From Sphingomonas sp. ERG5 (GTDB taxonomy: Bacteria; Pseudomonadota; Alphaproteobacteria; Sphingomonadales; Sphingomonadaceae): 64,000 nucleotides of DNA. Below, piece after piece: positions 25,422 through 35,930 of this stretch. Under the pieces are notes generated by a model, which saw only the letters and a list, made by a program, of their open reading frames with translations, was not told the DNA's origin and did no database searches. A program made the translations under genes and the position numbers. The stretch spans positions 1 to 64,000 of the forward strand of contig NZ_JSXI01000013.1 of NCBI RefSeq assembly GCF_000803065.1, in the 5' to 3' direction. Numbering within the stretch: position 1 is the stretch's first letter; each line of letters starts with the position of its first letter.

Positions 25422-26001
25422 GAAGAAGCAGACACCGGGCGACGGCCCCGTCATCATCAAGAAATATGCGAACCGCCGACTCTATAACACCGAGACGTCG
25501 TCTTACATCACACTCGAGCATCTCGCCGCGATGACGCGAGAGGGCCGTGATTTCAAGGTCGTCGATGCCAAGACCGATGAGGATATCACGCACAATGTGC
25601 TGACCCAGATCATCATGGAAGAAGAATCGCGCGGCCAGACCATGCTGCCGGTCAATTTCCTGCGCCAGCTGATCGCGATGTACGGCGATTCGATGCAGGC
25701 GATGGTGCCGGGCTATCTCGAGGCATCGATGGACAGCTTCCGTCGGAACCATGAGCAATTCAAGACGGCGGTCGAAGGCGCGTTCGCCAATTCGCCCTTC
25801 GCCGAAATCGCCAAGCGCAACATGGCGATGTTCGAAGCCGCGACCGCGGCGTTCAAGCCCGGCTCGGCCGGTGCCAAGGCGGCGGCCGCCGCTGCCGAAG
25901 CGCCGACCGCCGCTGCCGCGTCAAGCAAGGACGATGAGATCGCCGCGCTCAAGGCGGAGCTGACCCGGCTGAACGAGAAGATCGAAAAGCTCGATAATTG
26001 A
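25420..26001 (+). CDS. phaR: Polyhydroxyalkanoate synthesis repressor PhaR
   Basis: A 193-residue regulator that binds both PHA granules and DNA, repressing phasin and synthesis genes until polymer forms. The N-terminal PHB/PHA regulator domain is clear (KKYANRRLYNTETSSYITLE, then DITHNVLTQIIMEEE), followed by the second domain (MLPVNFLRQLIAMYGDSMQ) and an Ala-rich linker. A C-terminal coiled segment (DEIAALKAELTRLNEKIEKL) probably mediates oligomerisation. It diverges from the PHA-synthase-like gene with almost no space, which suggests it controls that operon. Confidence 0.95.
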   Translation: MKKQTPGDGPVIIKKYANRRLYNTETSSYITLEHLAAMTREGRDFKVVDAKTDEDITHNVLTQIIMEEESRGQTMLPVNFLRQLIAMYGDSMQAMVPGYLEASMDSFRRNHEQFKTAVEGAFANSPFAEIAKRNMAMFEAATAAFKPGSAGAKAAAAAAEAPTAAAASSKDDEIAALKAELTRLNEKIEKLDN

Positions 26002-26011
26002 TCTGACGACC

Positions 26012-26215
26012 ATGGCGTGGCTCGGGTCGCCGGCGGCACCTTTCTGGGTCGCCGCGATCGTCGCCGTGCTGGCGGCGCTTTTTTTCGGGCTGGGCGATCG
26101 CCGCCGCAAACGCCGCGCCGATCTCGATCGTGTCGGCCTGCTCGATTGGCCGACGCTTCAGATGCTTGCGCTGATCGCCGCTGCGATCTTCGTCATTCTG
26201 GCGCTCCACGCCTGA
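26012..26215 (+). CDS. Small two-helix membrane protein
   Basis: 67 residues, with two hydrophobic helices (about 9-28 and 48-66) around a charged loop (GDRRRKRRADLDRVG). It begins 10 bp after phaR, which suggests co-transcription, and its 3' end overlaps the converging glycosyltransferase. No family is recognised. The alternating helices and basic loop make it plausible as a real small membrane protein. Confidence 0.6.
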   Translation: MAWLGSPAAPFWVAAIVAVLAALFFGLGDRRRKRRADLDRVGLLDWPTLQMLALIAAAIFVILALHA

Positions 26216-27707
26216 CGGTCGCGTGATTTGACGCGGGGTTCCTGAAGGGCAAGTCGCGGCGCAGATAAACCAGCGAGCGATAATTGTCGTGCGGCGTGCT
26301 GAAAACGAGGCGATAATCGGCGCGCAGCGCGGATTTGGCCACGCTGAAGCTTGCCCTGTTCCAGATGTTCAGCGATCGGGAAGACGTGACGATCACCGGC
26401 GGCCGAGCGGCGACGATGCGTCGCACTTCGCCCGCTTCGTCGATCCCGATCGCGCCCTGCTCGGTGGAATAGATTAGCAGATTAGGGAATACATAGGGAG
26501 TCGGCAGGCACGCATCGGCCAGGCGATAGGTAATGGTATCGCCGATAGCGACCCAGGGACATTCGCTGCCGCTGTTTGCCTTGACCACCGCAGCGACCGC
26601 GCGTGCGCCGTCGGCATTGCGTGGTTGCATGGCGAGCTTGATCACGAACAACAGCAACGCCAGGCCGAGCACCCCGACCATGATCCGCGCCGACCGCCCC
26701 AGCGCCGGGGCCGCGACCAGCGCGAGCGGGGCGATCAGCGGCAAGGCGTAATGATCGAAATAGGTGCCGATCGCCAGGAAACCGATGAGCGCGGCGCCCA
26801 GCCAACCCCAGGCGATGATCGAACCTTCGCCGGCGAAGCCCATCCGCCGGCGCCAGCGCCAAGCAATGCCCGCTGCCACGATCAGGGGCGATAGCTGCGC
26901 GGCGACGCCCAGCAACCGCATGGCGATCTGATCCGCCGGATAACCGGGGCGCAGTGCGATCGAGATGACATTGGCGAACCAGAAGGCATGCAGCGCATCC
27001 GGCCCGATCCAGGCATAATAGCCGATCGCGGCCAGCGTCGGCAGCAGCCCAGCGATGGCCCAGGCGAGACCGGCGCCGGCCAGTATCGGCAACCGGCCCC
27101 CGGCGCGGTGCAGGAACCAGAGATGCGCCAGGCCGAAATAGATGCCCTCAATCACGGGCGTATATTTCATCTGGATCGCGATGCCGCTTAGCAGGCATAC
27201 GATCAGGCCATTGCCCAGGACCGCGCGGATCGCGCCGGCCTTGGCCAGGACGGGCAGGCGCAGCGTGAGCAAGGCAGCGGCGGCCATGAACAGATTGTAG
27301 AACACCGGCGATTGCCCGCCACGTCCGTTGAGCAGCGACAGCCAGATCAGATAAGCGATCGCCGCGGCCAGTGCCCCGGCGCGCGCCGCACCGAGTCGGA
27401 GCGCACCCCGGTCGATCATCCATGCCGTCGCCGCCGCGAACAGGGTCGCGACGATCTGATAGGCGAGGATGCCATCGCCAGGCAGCAAACGGATGCCGGC
27501 GAAGAGCAGGAACAAGCCGATCGGCTTGCGGTCCCAGATGTCGACATAGGGCAAATCGCCGTGAAGCATTCGGTCGCCGACCAGCAGGTAGAATTGCTCA
27601 TCGACATGAATGACCGGATTGCCGAAATCCCACATGCGCAGCGCCACCGCGACGAACAGCAGCAGTATCGCCGTCTTCCAGCGTGAGGTGAATGATTGAA
27701 GGAGCAT
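26193..27707 (-). CDS. GT39-like membrane glycosyltransferase (copy 1)
   Basis: A 504-residue multi-pass protein related to the dolichyl-phosphate-mannose/ArnT glycosyltransferase superfamily. It has an N-terminal acidic motif after the first helix (VDEQFYLLVGDRML), an aromatic/charged segment DIWDRKPIGLFLLFAGIRLL, and 10-12 further helices. It would transfer sugar from a polyprenyl donor in the periplasm; the acceptor is unknown. Its ATG at 27707 overlaps the stop of the upstream protease (TGATG), so translation is probably coupled. A paralogue lies at 30554-32113. The frame is open 15 codons further upstream, inside the protease. Confidence 0.85.
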   Translation of the reverse strand: MLLQSFTSRWKTAILLLFVAVALRMWDFGNPVIHVDEQFYLLVGDRMLHGDLPYVDIWDRKPIGLFLLFAGIRLLPGDGILAYQIVATLFAAATAWMIDRGALRLGAARAGALAAAIAYLIWLSLLNGRGGQSPVFYNLFMAAAALLTLRLPVLAKAGAIRAVLGNGLIVCLLSGIAIQMKYTPVIEGIYFGLAHLWFLHRAGGRLPILAGAGLAWAIAGLLPTLAAIGYYAWIGPDALHAFWFANVISIALRPGYPADQIAMRLLGVAAQLSPLIVAAGIAWRWRRRMGFAGEGSIIAWGWLGAALIGFLAIGTYFDHYALPLIAPLALVAAPALGRSARIMVGVLGLALLLFVIKLAMQPRNADGARAVAAVVKANSGSECPWVAIGDTITYRLADACLPTPYVFPNLLIYSTEQGAIGIDEAGEVRRIVAARPPVIVTSSRSLNIWNRASFSVAKSALRADYRLVFSTPHDNYRSLVYLRRDLPFRNPASNHATVRRGAPE

Positions 27708-28867
27708 CAGTAGAAGTGCCGCAGCGTCAGCGCGCGCCGTGTCCCGTCGCACAGGTCGAGCGCGACGACGCGCCCCGGTTTGCCGATCGACCAGGCCGCG
27801 ATCGGGCTGGACGCGTAATTGTCCGGCACCGGCGTGCCGTCGATCACGCAGATCATGTCGCCGACGCGCCAGCCATCGCGTTCAGCCGGTCCGCCGCGCA
27901 TGACGTGCAGGACGCGCAACCGGTCGCTTTCGGGGGCCACGAGCAGGCCGCTGGTCGATCGCATGGTCGGCTCGCGCGACTGAGCGCCGGGCGCCAGCAC
28001 CATATGGCCGGCCTTGGGATCGAGCAGCACACGATATTTCTGCAGGAAGCCGGAGCCGATCCGTCCGGCCATACCCATCGCATGCGAGAAGCCACCTTTC
28101 TGTTCGATCTGCACATCGACAAAGGGGGCGACCAGGGTGCCGGTGCGCAGTTCGGGCACGATGATCAGATCGGTGACGATCGGCCCACCCAGGCCGAACG
28201 AAATGGTCGAGGTCCGCGCCGCCGGAACCATCGCCGTCGTCGCCCAGGCCTCGGACGACAAGGTGATGCTGTTGCCGTCGCCGGTATCGACGATCAATGG
28301 CCGCAGCCGTCGCCCGTTGACGGTGGTTTCACTGATATAGACCAGCCGGTCGCGCGAGACCGCCAGCGGGGCGCTCGCACCCTGGAACGGCATCCGGCCG
28401 GAGGGAAGCAAGCGAAAGCGCCGCGTGTCATAGTCGATGTCGAGCGCATAGTCGGCGGTCAGGTCGCGCCCGACCAGCATTTCGATCGGTTTCTCACTGC
28501 CCGTGGCATTGGCGGGCAGGGTGGCGACGCTGATGCTGCCGCCAGTCCGGGTCAGGCCGCCAAACGTGATCGATTGCGTGTCGATCCAGCCGAGCGGGAC
28601 CACGCCGCCAATCGCATTGGCGCTGCCGCCGCTGCGGACCTTCAATTTCGCCGCATCGACATAAGCGCGCGACAGCACCGAGTAGCTGACGCCCGTATCG
28701 AGGATTGCGGTGATCGGCTTGCCATCGACCGTCAGGGTGAAGCGGATCTGGTTGCCCGGCGTCAGGTCGAACGGCACCCAGCGCGCTTCGGCATCGCGCG
28801 CGAGCAGATCGGCGGACGGTGTGGCGGCGGTCAGCAGCAGCAGGGAGAGGGCAGCGAGAATACGCAT
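27707..28867 (-). CDS. Retropepsin-like aspartyl protease with PDZ domain
   Basis: A 386-residue exported protein. After a signal peptide (MRILAALSLLLLTAATPS) come two aspartic-protease half-sites, AILDTGVSYSV and IVDTGDGNSI, both with intact DTG. A C-terminal PDZ-like domain follows (VMRGGPAERDGWRVGDMICV). This is the periplasmic aspartyl protease/PDZ family, found in many alphaproteobacteria; the substrate is unknown. It is translationally coupled to the GT39-like gene by a TGATG overlap. Confidence 0.87.
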   Translation of the reverse strand: MRILAALSLLLLTAATPSADLLARDAEARWVPFDLTPGNQIRFTLTVDGKPITAILDTGVSYSVLSRAYVDAAKLKVRSGGSANAIGGVVPLGWIDTQSITFGGLTRTGGSISVATLPANATGSEKPIEMLVGRDLTADYALDIDYDTRRFRLLPSGRMPFQGASAPLAVSRDRLVYISETTVNGRRLRPLIVDTGDGNSITLSSEAWATTAMVPAARTSTISFGLGGPIVTDLIIVPELRTGTLVAPFVDVQIEQKGGFSHAMGMAGRIGSGFLQKYRVLLDPKAGHMVLAPGAQSREPTMRSTSGLLVAPESDRLRVLHVMRGGPAERDGWRVGDMICVIDGTPVPDNYASSPIAAWSIGKPGRVVALDLCDGTRRALTLRHFY

Positions 28868-28966
28868 TCGCGCTGCCGTAGCCGTATCGGCGGCCTGTAG
28901 AAAAGCTTTTAGGGCAGGCGATGGGCAAGCATCTCGAATCCTGCCCTGGCGGGGTGGATCCAGGCC

Positions 28967-30496
28967 TTAGAGACAAGCCTCCAGGAACGCTTGATCGAAA
29001 CCGAACTGTCGTGCCTTTTCAAGCGTATAGGGACGCAGGCCCATCGAGCGATATTCGCCGACGATCTTGCCGTCGGCGCTTTCGTCGAGATATTCGAATT
29101 TGAACAGTTCCTGCGTGACGATCACCGGGCCTTCCATGCCGATCACCTCGGTGACGTTGGTCACGCGGCGTGAACCGTCGCGCAGGCGCTTCACCTGGAT
29201 GATCAGTTCGACCGAATCGGCGATCTGCCGGCTGATCGCTTCCTTCGGCACCTTGATGTCCGACATCATCACCATGTTCTCCATACGCGCGAGGGCTTCG
29301 CGCGGGGAGTTGGCGTGGAGCGTACACATCGAGCCGTCATGGCCGGTGTTCATCGCCGCGAGCATGTCGAAACATTCGGAGCCGCGAATTTCGCCCAGGA
29401 TGATCCGGTCAGGACGCATACGCAGCGCGTTCTTGACCAGATCGCGGATCGAGATTTCGCCCTGACCCTCCAGATTGGCCGGTCGGGTTTCGAGCGGCAG
29501 CCAATGGGGCTGCTGCAAGCGAAGTTCGGCCGCATCCTCGATCGTCAGCACGCGTTCGCCCGGGTCGATCATTTTCGACAGGGCGTTGAGCATCGTCGTC
29601 TTGCCCGAACCGGTACCGCCCGAGATGACGACGTTGAATCGGCTCGCGCCGGCGATCTTCAGCGCGGTGGCCATTTTCGGGCTCATCGATCCGAAACCGG
29701 CCATCATGTCGAGCGTGATCGGCTTGGCGGAGAATTTACGGATCGAGATCGCGGTGCCGCGAAGCGACAGCGGCGGCACGATCACGTTGACGCGGCTGCC
29801 GTCCTTCAATCGGGCGTCGGCCAGCGGTGTGGTCTGGTCGACACGGCGGCCGACCGAGTTGCAGATGCGTTGCGCGATCTGGAACAGATGCTCCTCGTCG
29901 CGAAACTGGATATTGGCGAGGACCAGCTGGCCCTTGCGCTCGACATAGGTCTGTTCCGGGCCATTGACCATGATGTCGGTGATCGACGGATCGGCCAGCA
30001 GTTCCTCAAGCGGCCCGAGCCCGAGCAGTTCATCGACCAGCACCTTTTCCAGCGCGAACTGCTCGCGGCGGTTGAGCGTCAGCTTCAGCTCGGCGAGCAC
30101 TTCGCCGATGATCGGGCGGAATTCCTCGGCCAATTCATCCTTGTCGAGTGTCGCGGCCGCTTCGGGATCGACGCGCTCGAGCAGGCGCGGCAGCACTTGC
30201 TCCTTGATCTTGTGGATCGAGCTTTCGAAACCTTCGACGCGGCTGTTGCCCGCCTCGCCCGAGGCCGACTGACGGTCGGCGAGGCGCTGCATCGCGTCCT
30301 GATTGACGCCGGGCATGTTGCCGGTCGGTAGCGAATCGGTTTCGCCCGGCATGGGCAATGGCGGGAACTGGTCGCCACCGATCTCAGGTTCGGCCGGACG
30401 TGCCGCCCCCCCCTGCATCGGTCGCGCAACACCGAACGCAGGCCGATTGCCGGGTGTGGACCCACCTACCCCTGGACGACGTCCGAATGCGCTCAT
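28967..30496 (-). CDS. cpaF: CpaF-family secretion ATPase
   Basis: A 509-residue hexameric ATPase of the type II/IV secretion superfamily that powers Tad/Flp pilus assembly. Walker [16 protein letters not shown] is at about 273, the Asp box [13 protein letters not shown], the Walker B-region [13 protein letters not shown], and the His box [17 protein letters not shown]. The N-terminal ~75 residues are Pro/Gly-rich and low-complexity. No other cpa/tad/flp genes are in the window, so it is either at the edge of a scattered locus or an orphan. Confidence 0.93.
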   Translation of the reverse strand: MSAFGRRPGVGGSTPGNRPAFGVARPMQGGAARPAEPEIGGDQFPPLPMPGETDSLPTGNMPGVNQDAMQRLADRQSASGEAGNSRVEGFESSIHKIKEQVLPRLLERVDPEAAATLDKDELAEEFRPIIGEVLAELKLTLNRREQFALEKVLVDELLGLGPLEELLADPSITDIMVNGPEQTYVERKGQLVLANIQFRDEEHLFQIAQRICNSVGRRVDQTTPLADARLKDGSRVNVIVPPLSLRGTAISIRKFSAKPITLDMMAGFGSMSPKMATALKIAGASRFNVVISGGTGSGKTTMLNALSKMIDPGERVLTIEDAAELRLQQPHWLPLETRPANLEGQGEISIRDLVKNALRMRPDRIILGEIRGSECFDMLAAMNTGHDGSMCTLHANSPREALARMENMVMMSDIKVPKEAISRQIADSVELIIQVKRLRDGSRRVTNVTEVIGMEGPVIVTQELFKFEYLDESADGKIVGEYRSMGLRPYTLEKARQFGFDQAFLEACL

Positions 30497-30553
30497 GCCT
30501 TACAAATCCTCATGCTTGCCAAACACGCGTAATGGCTAAGCTTTGACAATTGA

Positions 30554-32113
30554 CTAACCAAAGTCGGGAGTTTCACCGGGCAGGGTCCGGCTGCCGGTCG
30601 CCAGGTCCTTGCGCCGCCACACGATGATCCACTCCTGACCGGTTTGCTGATGGGTGTGGGGGAGGCGCGCGATGGCGACATAGTTGCGGCGGATTTCAGC
30701 TGCGACGATGCGATCATTGACCAGATTGCGTTCCTTCCACAGCGACCCTTCGACCGTCAGGATGGTGCCGGGTCGCCGCGACAGTGCCGCTTTCATCGCC
30801 GCCGCGGAATCGACGCCCAGCGCATCAGCCTCCGCCGACGACCGCAAATGGCCCGTAAAGGCGAACGGAGTGACGAGGCAGGCGTGCTTCAGATGATAAT
30901 AGATGACCGGCCCCTCATAAGTGAGCAGGCATTGCGTGGTCACGTCATCGGGGATGGCGGCGACCGTTCGCGCCGCCAGTTGGGTTTCGTCGCCGGCGCT
31001 GATCCGGTCGAGGACGATGGCGTCGACCATCGGGTAAGCGATGTAGATGCCGAACGCGATATAGCCCCAGCGCGGCGCGGCGAAGGCATGGGCCGACAGG
31101 ATCGCCGCCGGCACCGCGAGCGGCAGCGCATAATGAGTCCAGAACCCGCCGATCGCGAACGCATCGACAAGGCCGGCGATCGACCACATGGCCAGCAGAA
31201 CCATTTCCGGATGCCACCGCCGCCATTGGCGGGTCGCTCGCCAGCATCCGACAAGCAGCAGCGCCAGCATGGGTCCGGACAGGCCCGCCATCGTCCCCAG
31301 GCGGACCAGGGCAAGCTGCCCAAGCGTGCCATGCTTGTGGAATTGCGAGACGACATTCGCGTACCAGAATTCGTTGAAATGCCCGATCGCTGCATAGCCC
31401 GCCGCGACGGCGAGTGTGGGCAGCAATGCGACGAAGATCATTGTCGCCGCCAGCGCGACAAGCTGCCGTGGCGGTGCTCCGGCACGGATCGCACGCCAGA
31501 TCAGCCACAGGCCCAGCGCGGCGCCTTCGAACGCGGCATTGGTCTTGATCTGGATGGCGAGGCCGGACAGCAGCATCGCCGACAGAACACGGACCAGGTC
31601 GCCGCGACGCTGCAGCGTCGGCGCTGTATCGAGCACCAGCCATGCGCTGAGCGCGGTCAACAGATTGTAGAAGACGGGGGTCTGTCCGATCCCGCCCCAT
31701 AATACCTGCAGCGCGACGAGGTAGCCGATCCCGGCAAGGATCGCTGCGGTCCGCGGGGCGGATCGCAGCGCGATCGCGGTCACGACACAGGCGGTCGCGG
31801 CGGCGAACAACGTGGCGACGATCGTCGCCTGGATCACCCCGTCGCCCCCGAGCAGCCTTATGCCCGCGAACAGTGCGAACAGGCCAAAGGGCTTTCGGTC
31901 CCACAAGTCGACATAGGGTATCGCACCATGCAGCATATGGTCGCCGACGAGCAGGTAATATTGCTCGTCCAGCCCCTTGAGCGGATTGCCGAACTGTCCG
32001 GATCGCAACAGGAACGCGACGCCCAGCAGCAGGGCGGCGATGGCCCACCAGCGCAGGGGCGGCGTATGCCGCTGGCGATGATCGGTAATCCAATCGAACT
32101 GTTGCGTCGTCAT
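30554..32113 (-). CDS. GT39-like membrane glycosyltransferase (copy 2)
   Basis: A 519-residue multi-pass protein, paralogous to 26193-27707: DEQYYLLVGDHML and DLWDRKPFGLFALFAGIRLL match copy 1. The C-terminal soluble part (about 420-519) is shared too. It is a probable polyprenyl-phosphate-sugar-dependent transferase with unknown acceptor. The ATG at 32113 (MTTQQFDWITDH) was chosen because the paralogue aligns from just after this point; the longer open frame reads into intergenic sequence. The two copies flank cpaF and the aspartyl protease. Confidence 0.85.
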   Translation of the reverse strand: MTTQQFDWITDHRQRHTPPLRWWAIAALLLGVAFLLRSGQFGNPLKGLDEQYYLLVGDHMLHGAIPYVDLWDRKPFGLFALFAGIRLLGGDGVIQATIVATLFAAATACVVTAIALRSAPRTAAILAGIGYLVALQVLWGGIGQTPVFYNLLTALSAWLVLDTAPTLQRRGDLVRVLSAMLLSGLAIQIKTNAAFEGAALGLWLIWRAIRAGAPPRQLVALAATMIFVALLPTLAVAAGYAAIGHFNEFWYANVVSQFHKHGTLGQLALVRLGTMAGLSGPMLALLLVGCWRATRQWRRWHPEMVLLAMWSIAGLVDAFAIGGFWTHYALPLAVPAAILSAHAFAAPRWGYIAFGIYIAYPMVDAIVLDRISAGDETQLAARTVAAIPDDVTTQCLLTYEGPVIYYHLKHACLVTPFAFTGHLRSSAEADALGVDSAAAMKAALSRRPGTILTVEGSLWKERNLVNDRIVAAEIRRNYVAIARLPHTHQQTGQEWIIVWRRKDLATGSRTLPGETPDFG

Positions 32114-32333
32114 CGAATCCGTATGGCAACATATGGTTAGCGGATCGTTTAAGATTGGCGCTGTCGGGTGCCGCTGGCGCAGTCGGGAAAAGCAGGCGCC
32201 GGCAAGGAGGCTGCCGGGGGGAGTTCGATCGCCATCCGGCCTTGCGCAGGCCAAAGCGCTCAGGTCGATCGATGGCGGGTCTGGCCGTGGCTTGCTTCTG
32301 CGGTGATACAGCCACCGGATCGCTGCGTCGTGA

Positions 32334-33080
32334 TCAGGAGGGGTCGCCGGGCAGGAACGGCCCGCGCGCCCGTACGCGCGCGGTGCGGGGCGGTATTCCG
32401 GCGAGCTCGCGAAAATCGCGCGCCATATGCGCCTGGTCGGCAAAGCCGCCCTTTGCCGCCTGGTCCGCCAGGCTGGTCGCTGTCGCGACATCGACCATGG
32501 CGCGGTGGAACCGGATCAGGCGCAAATAACCACGCGGCGTGACGCCGATGCTGCGTTCGAACCAGCGTTGCACCGTGCGATGCGACCGGCCGCTCGTTCG
32601 GACGATGTCCTCGACGCGCACCGCGTTCAGCACATGCGACCCGATCGGATGGCGGGCCATGCCGGCAAAGGCGGTCGTCATATCGGTCATGACATTATCC
32701 GGATTCAGCATCAGCGCACCCGCCCGGCTCCCGCCATCCAGCGCGGCCCAGCCATTGGCGATGGCGGGGCAGGGGACGCCGCCCAGCATTTCCCACGCCC
32801 AGGGCCAGAGCCTGAGGCCGATAAACTGTGCATCGCCGCTGATCCGGAACCGTACCGGCGTCAGGTTGAGCCCGGTAACGAACAGCGCCGGTTGCTCGGT
32901 GCCCCAGACCGACCGGCCGCGCAGCCGGTGGATCACCTCGATACAGCCGTCTGGCGTCGCATCATGCTCGACCCACGCATCGGGCCGACCCTCGCCGGCC
33001 ATTGTCCAGAGTGCCGCGACCAGCCCGTTCAATGCTTCCGGCAAAGGCTGTTCGGCATAGCGCATCATGTCATATTCCAT
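32334..33080 (-). CDS. AraC-family transcriptional regulator
   Basis: A 248-residue regulator. The N-terminal sensor-like domain (residues 1-140, with DGCIEVIHRLRG) resembles the DUF6597 type. The C-terminal AraC helix-turn-helix is at about 140-245 (VEDIVRTSGRSHRTVQRWFE; FADQAHMARDFRELAGIPP). It is divergent from the small exported protein at 33150 with 69 bp between, so that gene is a candidate target. The ATG at 33080 gives MEYDMMRYAEQPLP; the upstream extension is not believed. The inducer is unknown. Confidence 0.88.
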   Translation of the reverse strand: MEYDMMRYAEQPLPEALNGLVAALWTMAGEGRPDAWVEHDATPDGCIEVIHRLRGRSVWGTEQPALFVTGLNLTPVRFRISGDAQFIGLRLWPWAWEMLGGVPCPAIANGWAALDGGSRAGALMLNPDNVMTDMTTAFAGMARHPIGSHVLNAVRVEDIVRTSGRSHRTVQRWFERSIGVTPRGYLRLIRFHRAMVDVATATSLADQAAKGGFADQAHMARDFRELAGIPPRTARVRARGPFLPGDPS

Positions 33081-33149
33081 GTCGCGTCGGTTCAAGCCAG
33101 CGGCGTTGCATCCGCTAGACTGGCGAACGAACCACAGGGGAGAAGATCG

Positions 33150-33608
33150 ATGCGCTGGATGATCGCGACATGTGCCGCACTGGCTCTGGCGGGAGCCGCG
33201 TCCGCTTCCGTTTCCGAACCGGTGACGAAGGGACCGCCGGGCTGGATGACAGGGTGCTGGATCATGCAGGCCGGGCAGAAATGGACCGAGGAATGCTGGA
33301 CCTCGCCGCGTGCCGCCATGATGCTCGGGTCGGGCCGCAGCGGGACGGGGGACAAGCTCCAGTCCTGGGAAGCCAACCAGATCCTGCCTGATGCCGATGG
33401 CAAGTCGGTCTTCTGGGCGTCGCCGGATGGCGGAACGCGCGTCGCTTTCCCGATGCTGTCGCAAGGCGCGAGCGAGATCGTCTTCGCCAACCCGGCGCAT
33501 GATTATCCGCAACGCATCCGCTACTGGCGCGAGGGCGAGACGCTCAACGCGGAAATCTCGCTCGCCGACGGGAGCAGGCCGATGCGCTGGCGTTATCGCC
33601 CGCTATAG
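33150..33608 (+). CDS. Exported DUF6265-type protein
   Basis: A 152-residue secreted protein with a signal peptide (MRWMIATCAALALAGAASAS), then GPPGWMTGCWIMQAGQKWTE and FANPAHDYPQRIRYWREGE, the pattern of the DUF6265 family of small periplasmic beta-barrel-like proteins. The ATG at 33150 has GGGGAGAAG upstream. It is divergent from an AraC regulator. The family has no defined function. The long upstream open frame antisense to that regulator is rejected. Confidence 0.85.
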   Translation: MRWMIATCAALALAGAASASVSEPVTKGPPGWMTGCWIMQAGQKWTEECWTSPRAAMMLGSGRSGTGDKLQSWEANQILPDADGKSVFWASPDGGTRVAFPMLSQGASEIVFANPAHDYPQRIRYWREGETLNAEISLADGSRPMRWRYRPL

Positions 33609-34011
33609 GCCGGGCCAGCGATGGTCAGTCCGGTGAGCGATCCAGGCCGCGATTCGCATCCATGTGCCGCTATTTCCATGCTGTTATTTCGGCGGAAATT
33701 TTTCCGTGCTGTTAAGTTGGATTTTGGGCTCGGATTTCCGGCCCTTATTCAACAGCTTGCTCGCCAATATGCTGTTATTGAATAACAGCATGGAACAGCA
33801 CGCATAACAGCATGGAACAGCATGCCGTTTTCGCCGAAACAGCATGGGCGAATGGTGAAAATATATCAGTCATAAGAAAGAGCGGGGCAGGATGCCGTCT
33901 GGCATCCCGTCCGCCGCCACATTGTCATGATCCACAGCGATAGTGAATCGACGCCGCGGACATGCCGCTCTTCGCGTCTGAGCCGTCATACAGACCGGCT
34001 CGAACCGCCGA
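33609..34011. other. Intergenic region holding repeat element 1
   Basis: About 400 bases between two converging genes. It contains the CTGTTAT element (33672-33883) and a 7-bp hairpin GGATGCC/GGCATCC (33890-33907). No open frame with convincing coding signals was seen on either strand, and there is no T-run terminator. Confidence 0.7.
33672..33883 (+). repeat. CTGTTAT nested-palindrome element 1
   Basis: A noncoding element of about 210 bp. In order: ATTTCC and CATGCTGTTAT (33677-33687); TTTTTCCG then CTGTTA and GGATTT (33699-33724); a perfect 23-bp palindrome with arm ATGCTGTTATT around one G (33769-33791); then AACAGCA, ATAACAGCAT and AACAGCAT half-sites to 33845; and the tail ATAAGAAAGAGC (33872-33883). 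It aligns with the elements at 47611-47819 (minus) and 57792-58011. All half-sites in this copy carry the GCTGTT/AACAGC variant. The function is unknown. Confidence 0.8.
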
Positions 34012-34263
34012 TCAGGCGGCGCGTTCGGCCAATATGGTCAAGCCATTGGCATTGACCTCGGCAAAGCCGCCCTCGATCGCGATTGTCTCGGGCTCGCCCT
34101 TTTCGGTGCGATAGATCGCCAGCGCGCCGTCGCGGATCGTCGACATGACCGGCGCATGCCCTTCGAGCACGCCGAAGTCGCCTTCGGTGCCGGGGACGAC
34201 AACCATGTACACGTCCTCGGAGCGGACGAGCTTTTCAGGCGTGACGAGTTCGAAGTGCAGCAT
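34012..34263 (-). CDS. atpC: F1F0 ATP synthase subunit epsilon
   Basis: An 83-residue epsilon subunit of the F1 central stalk, which couples rotation and can inhibit ATP hydrolysis. The N-terminal beta-sandwich is complete ([37 protein letters not shown]), while the C-terminal two-helix arm is essentially missing, as in several alphaproteobacteria. It is the last gene of the atp operon, separated from atpD by 116 bp of hairpin-rich sequence. The ATG at 34263 is preferred to the in-frame codon four residues earlier. Confidence 0.93.
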   Translation of the reverse strand: MLHFELVTPEKLVRSEDVYMVVVPGTEGDFGVLEGHAPVMSTIRDGALAIYRTEKGEPETIAIEGGFAEVNANGLTILAERAA

Positions 34264-34276
34264 TTCGTGTCTCACT

Positions 34277-34371
34277 CCCCTCCCGCATGGGGGAGGGGTC
34301 GGGGGAGGGCATGTCAGGAAAGGCTGGCCGTTGGCAAGCCTTTCCCTAACCCCTCCCGCACGCGGGAGGGG
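34277..34371. repeat. Cluster of three hairpins between atpD and atpC
   Basis: Three dyads follow one another: CCCCTCCC..GGGAGGGG (34277-34298), GGAAAGGCT..AGCCTTTCC with an inner GCC/GGC stem (34317-34345), and CCCTCCCGC..GCGGGAGGG (34351-34370). The two outer units are copies of the same palindromic repeat. Within the operon transcript they could stabilise mRNA or lower atpC expression. They resemble mobile palindromic intergenic repeats. Confidence 0.75.
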
Positions 34372-34379
34372 GAATTGAC

Positions 34380-35930
<1,551 letters not shown>

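Noticed and set aside
32114-32491. N-terminal extension of the second GT39-like protein
   Set aside because: It reads Arg/Pro-rich sequence through intergenic DNA; the paralogue aligns only from the Met at 32113.
33677-33846. CTGTTAT repeats as a CRISPR array
   Set aside because: Units are 7-10 bases with changing orientation and irregular spacing, and there are no uniform spacers or cas genes.
33890-33907. GGATGCC/GGCATCC hairpin as an intrinsic terminator
   Set aside because: It has no T-run on either side; it may still be structural.
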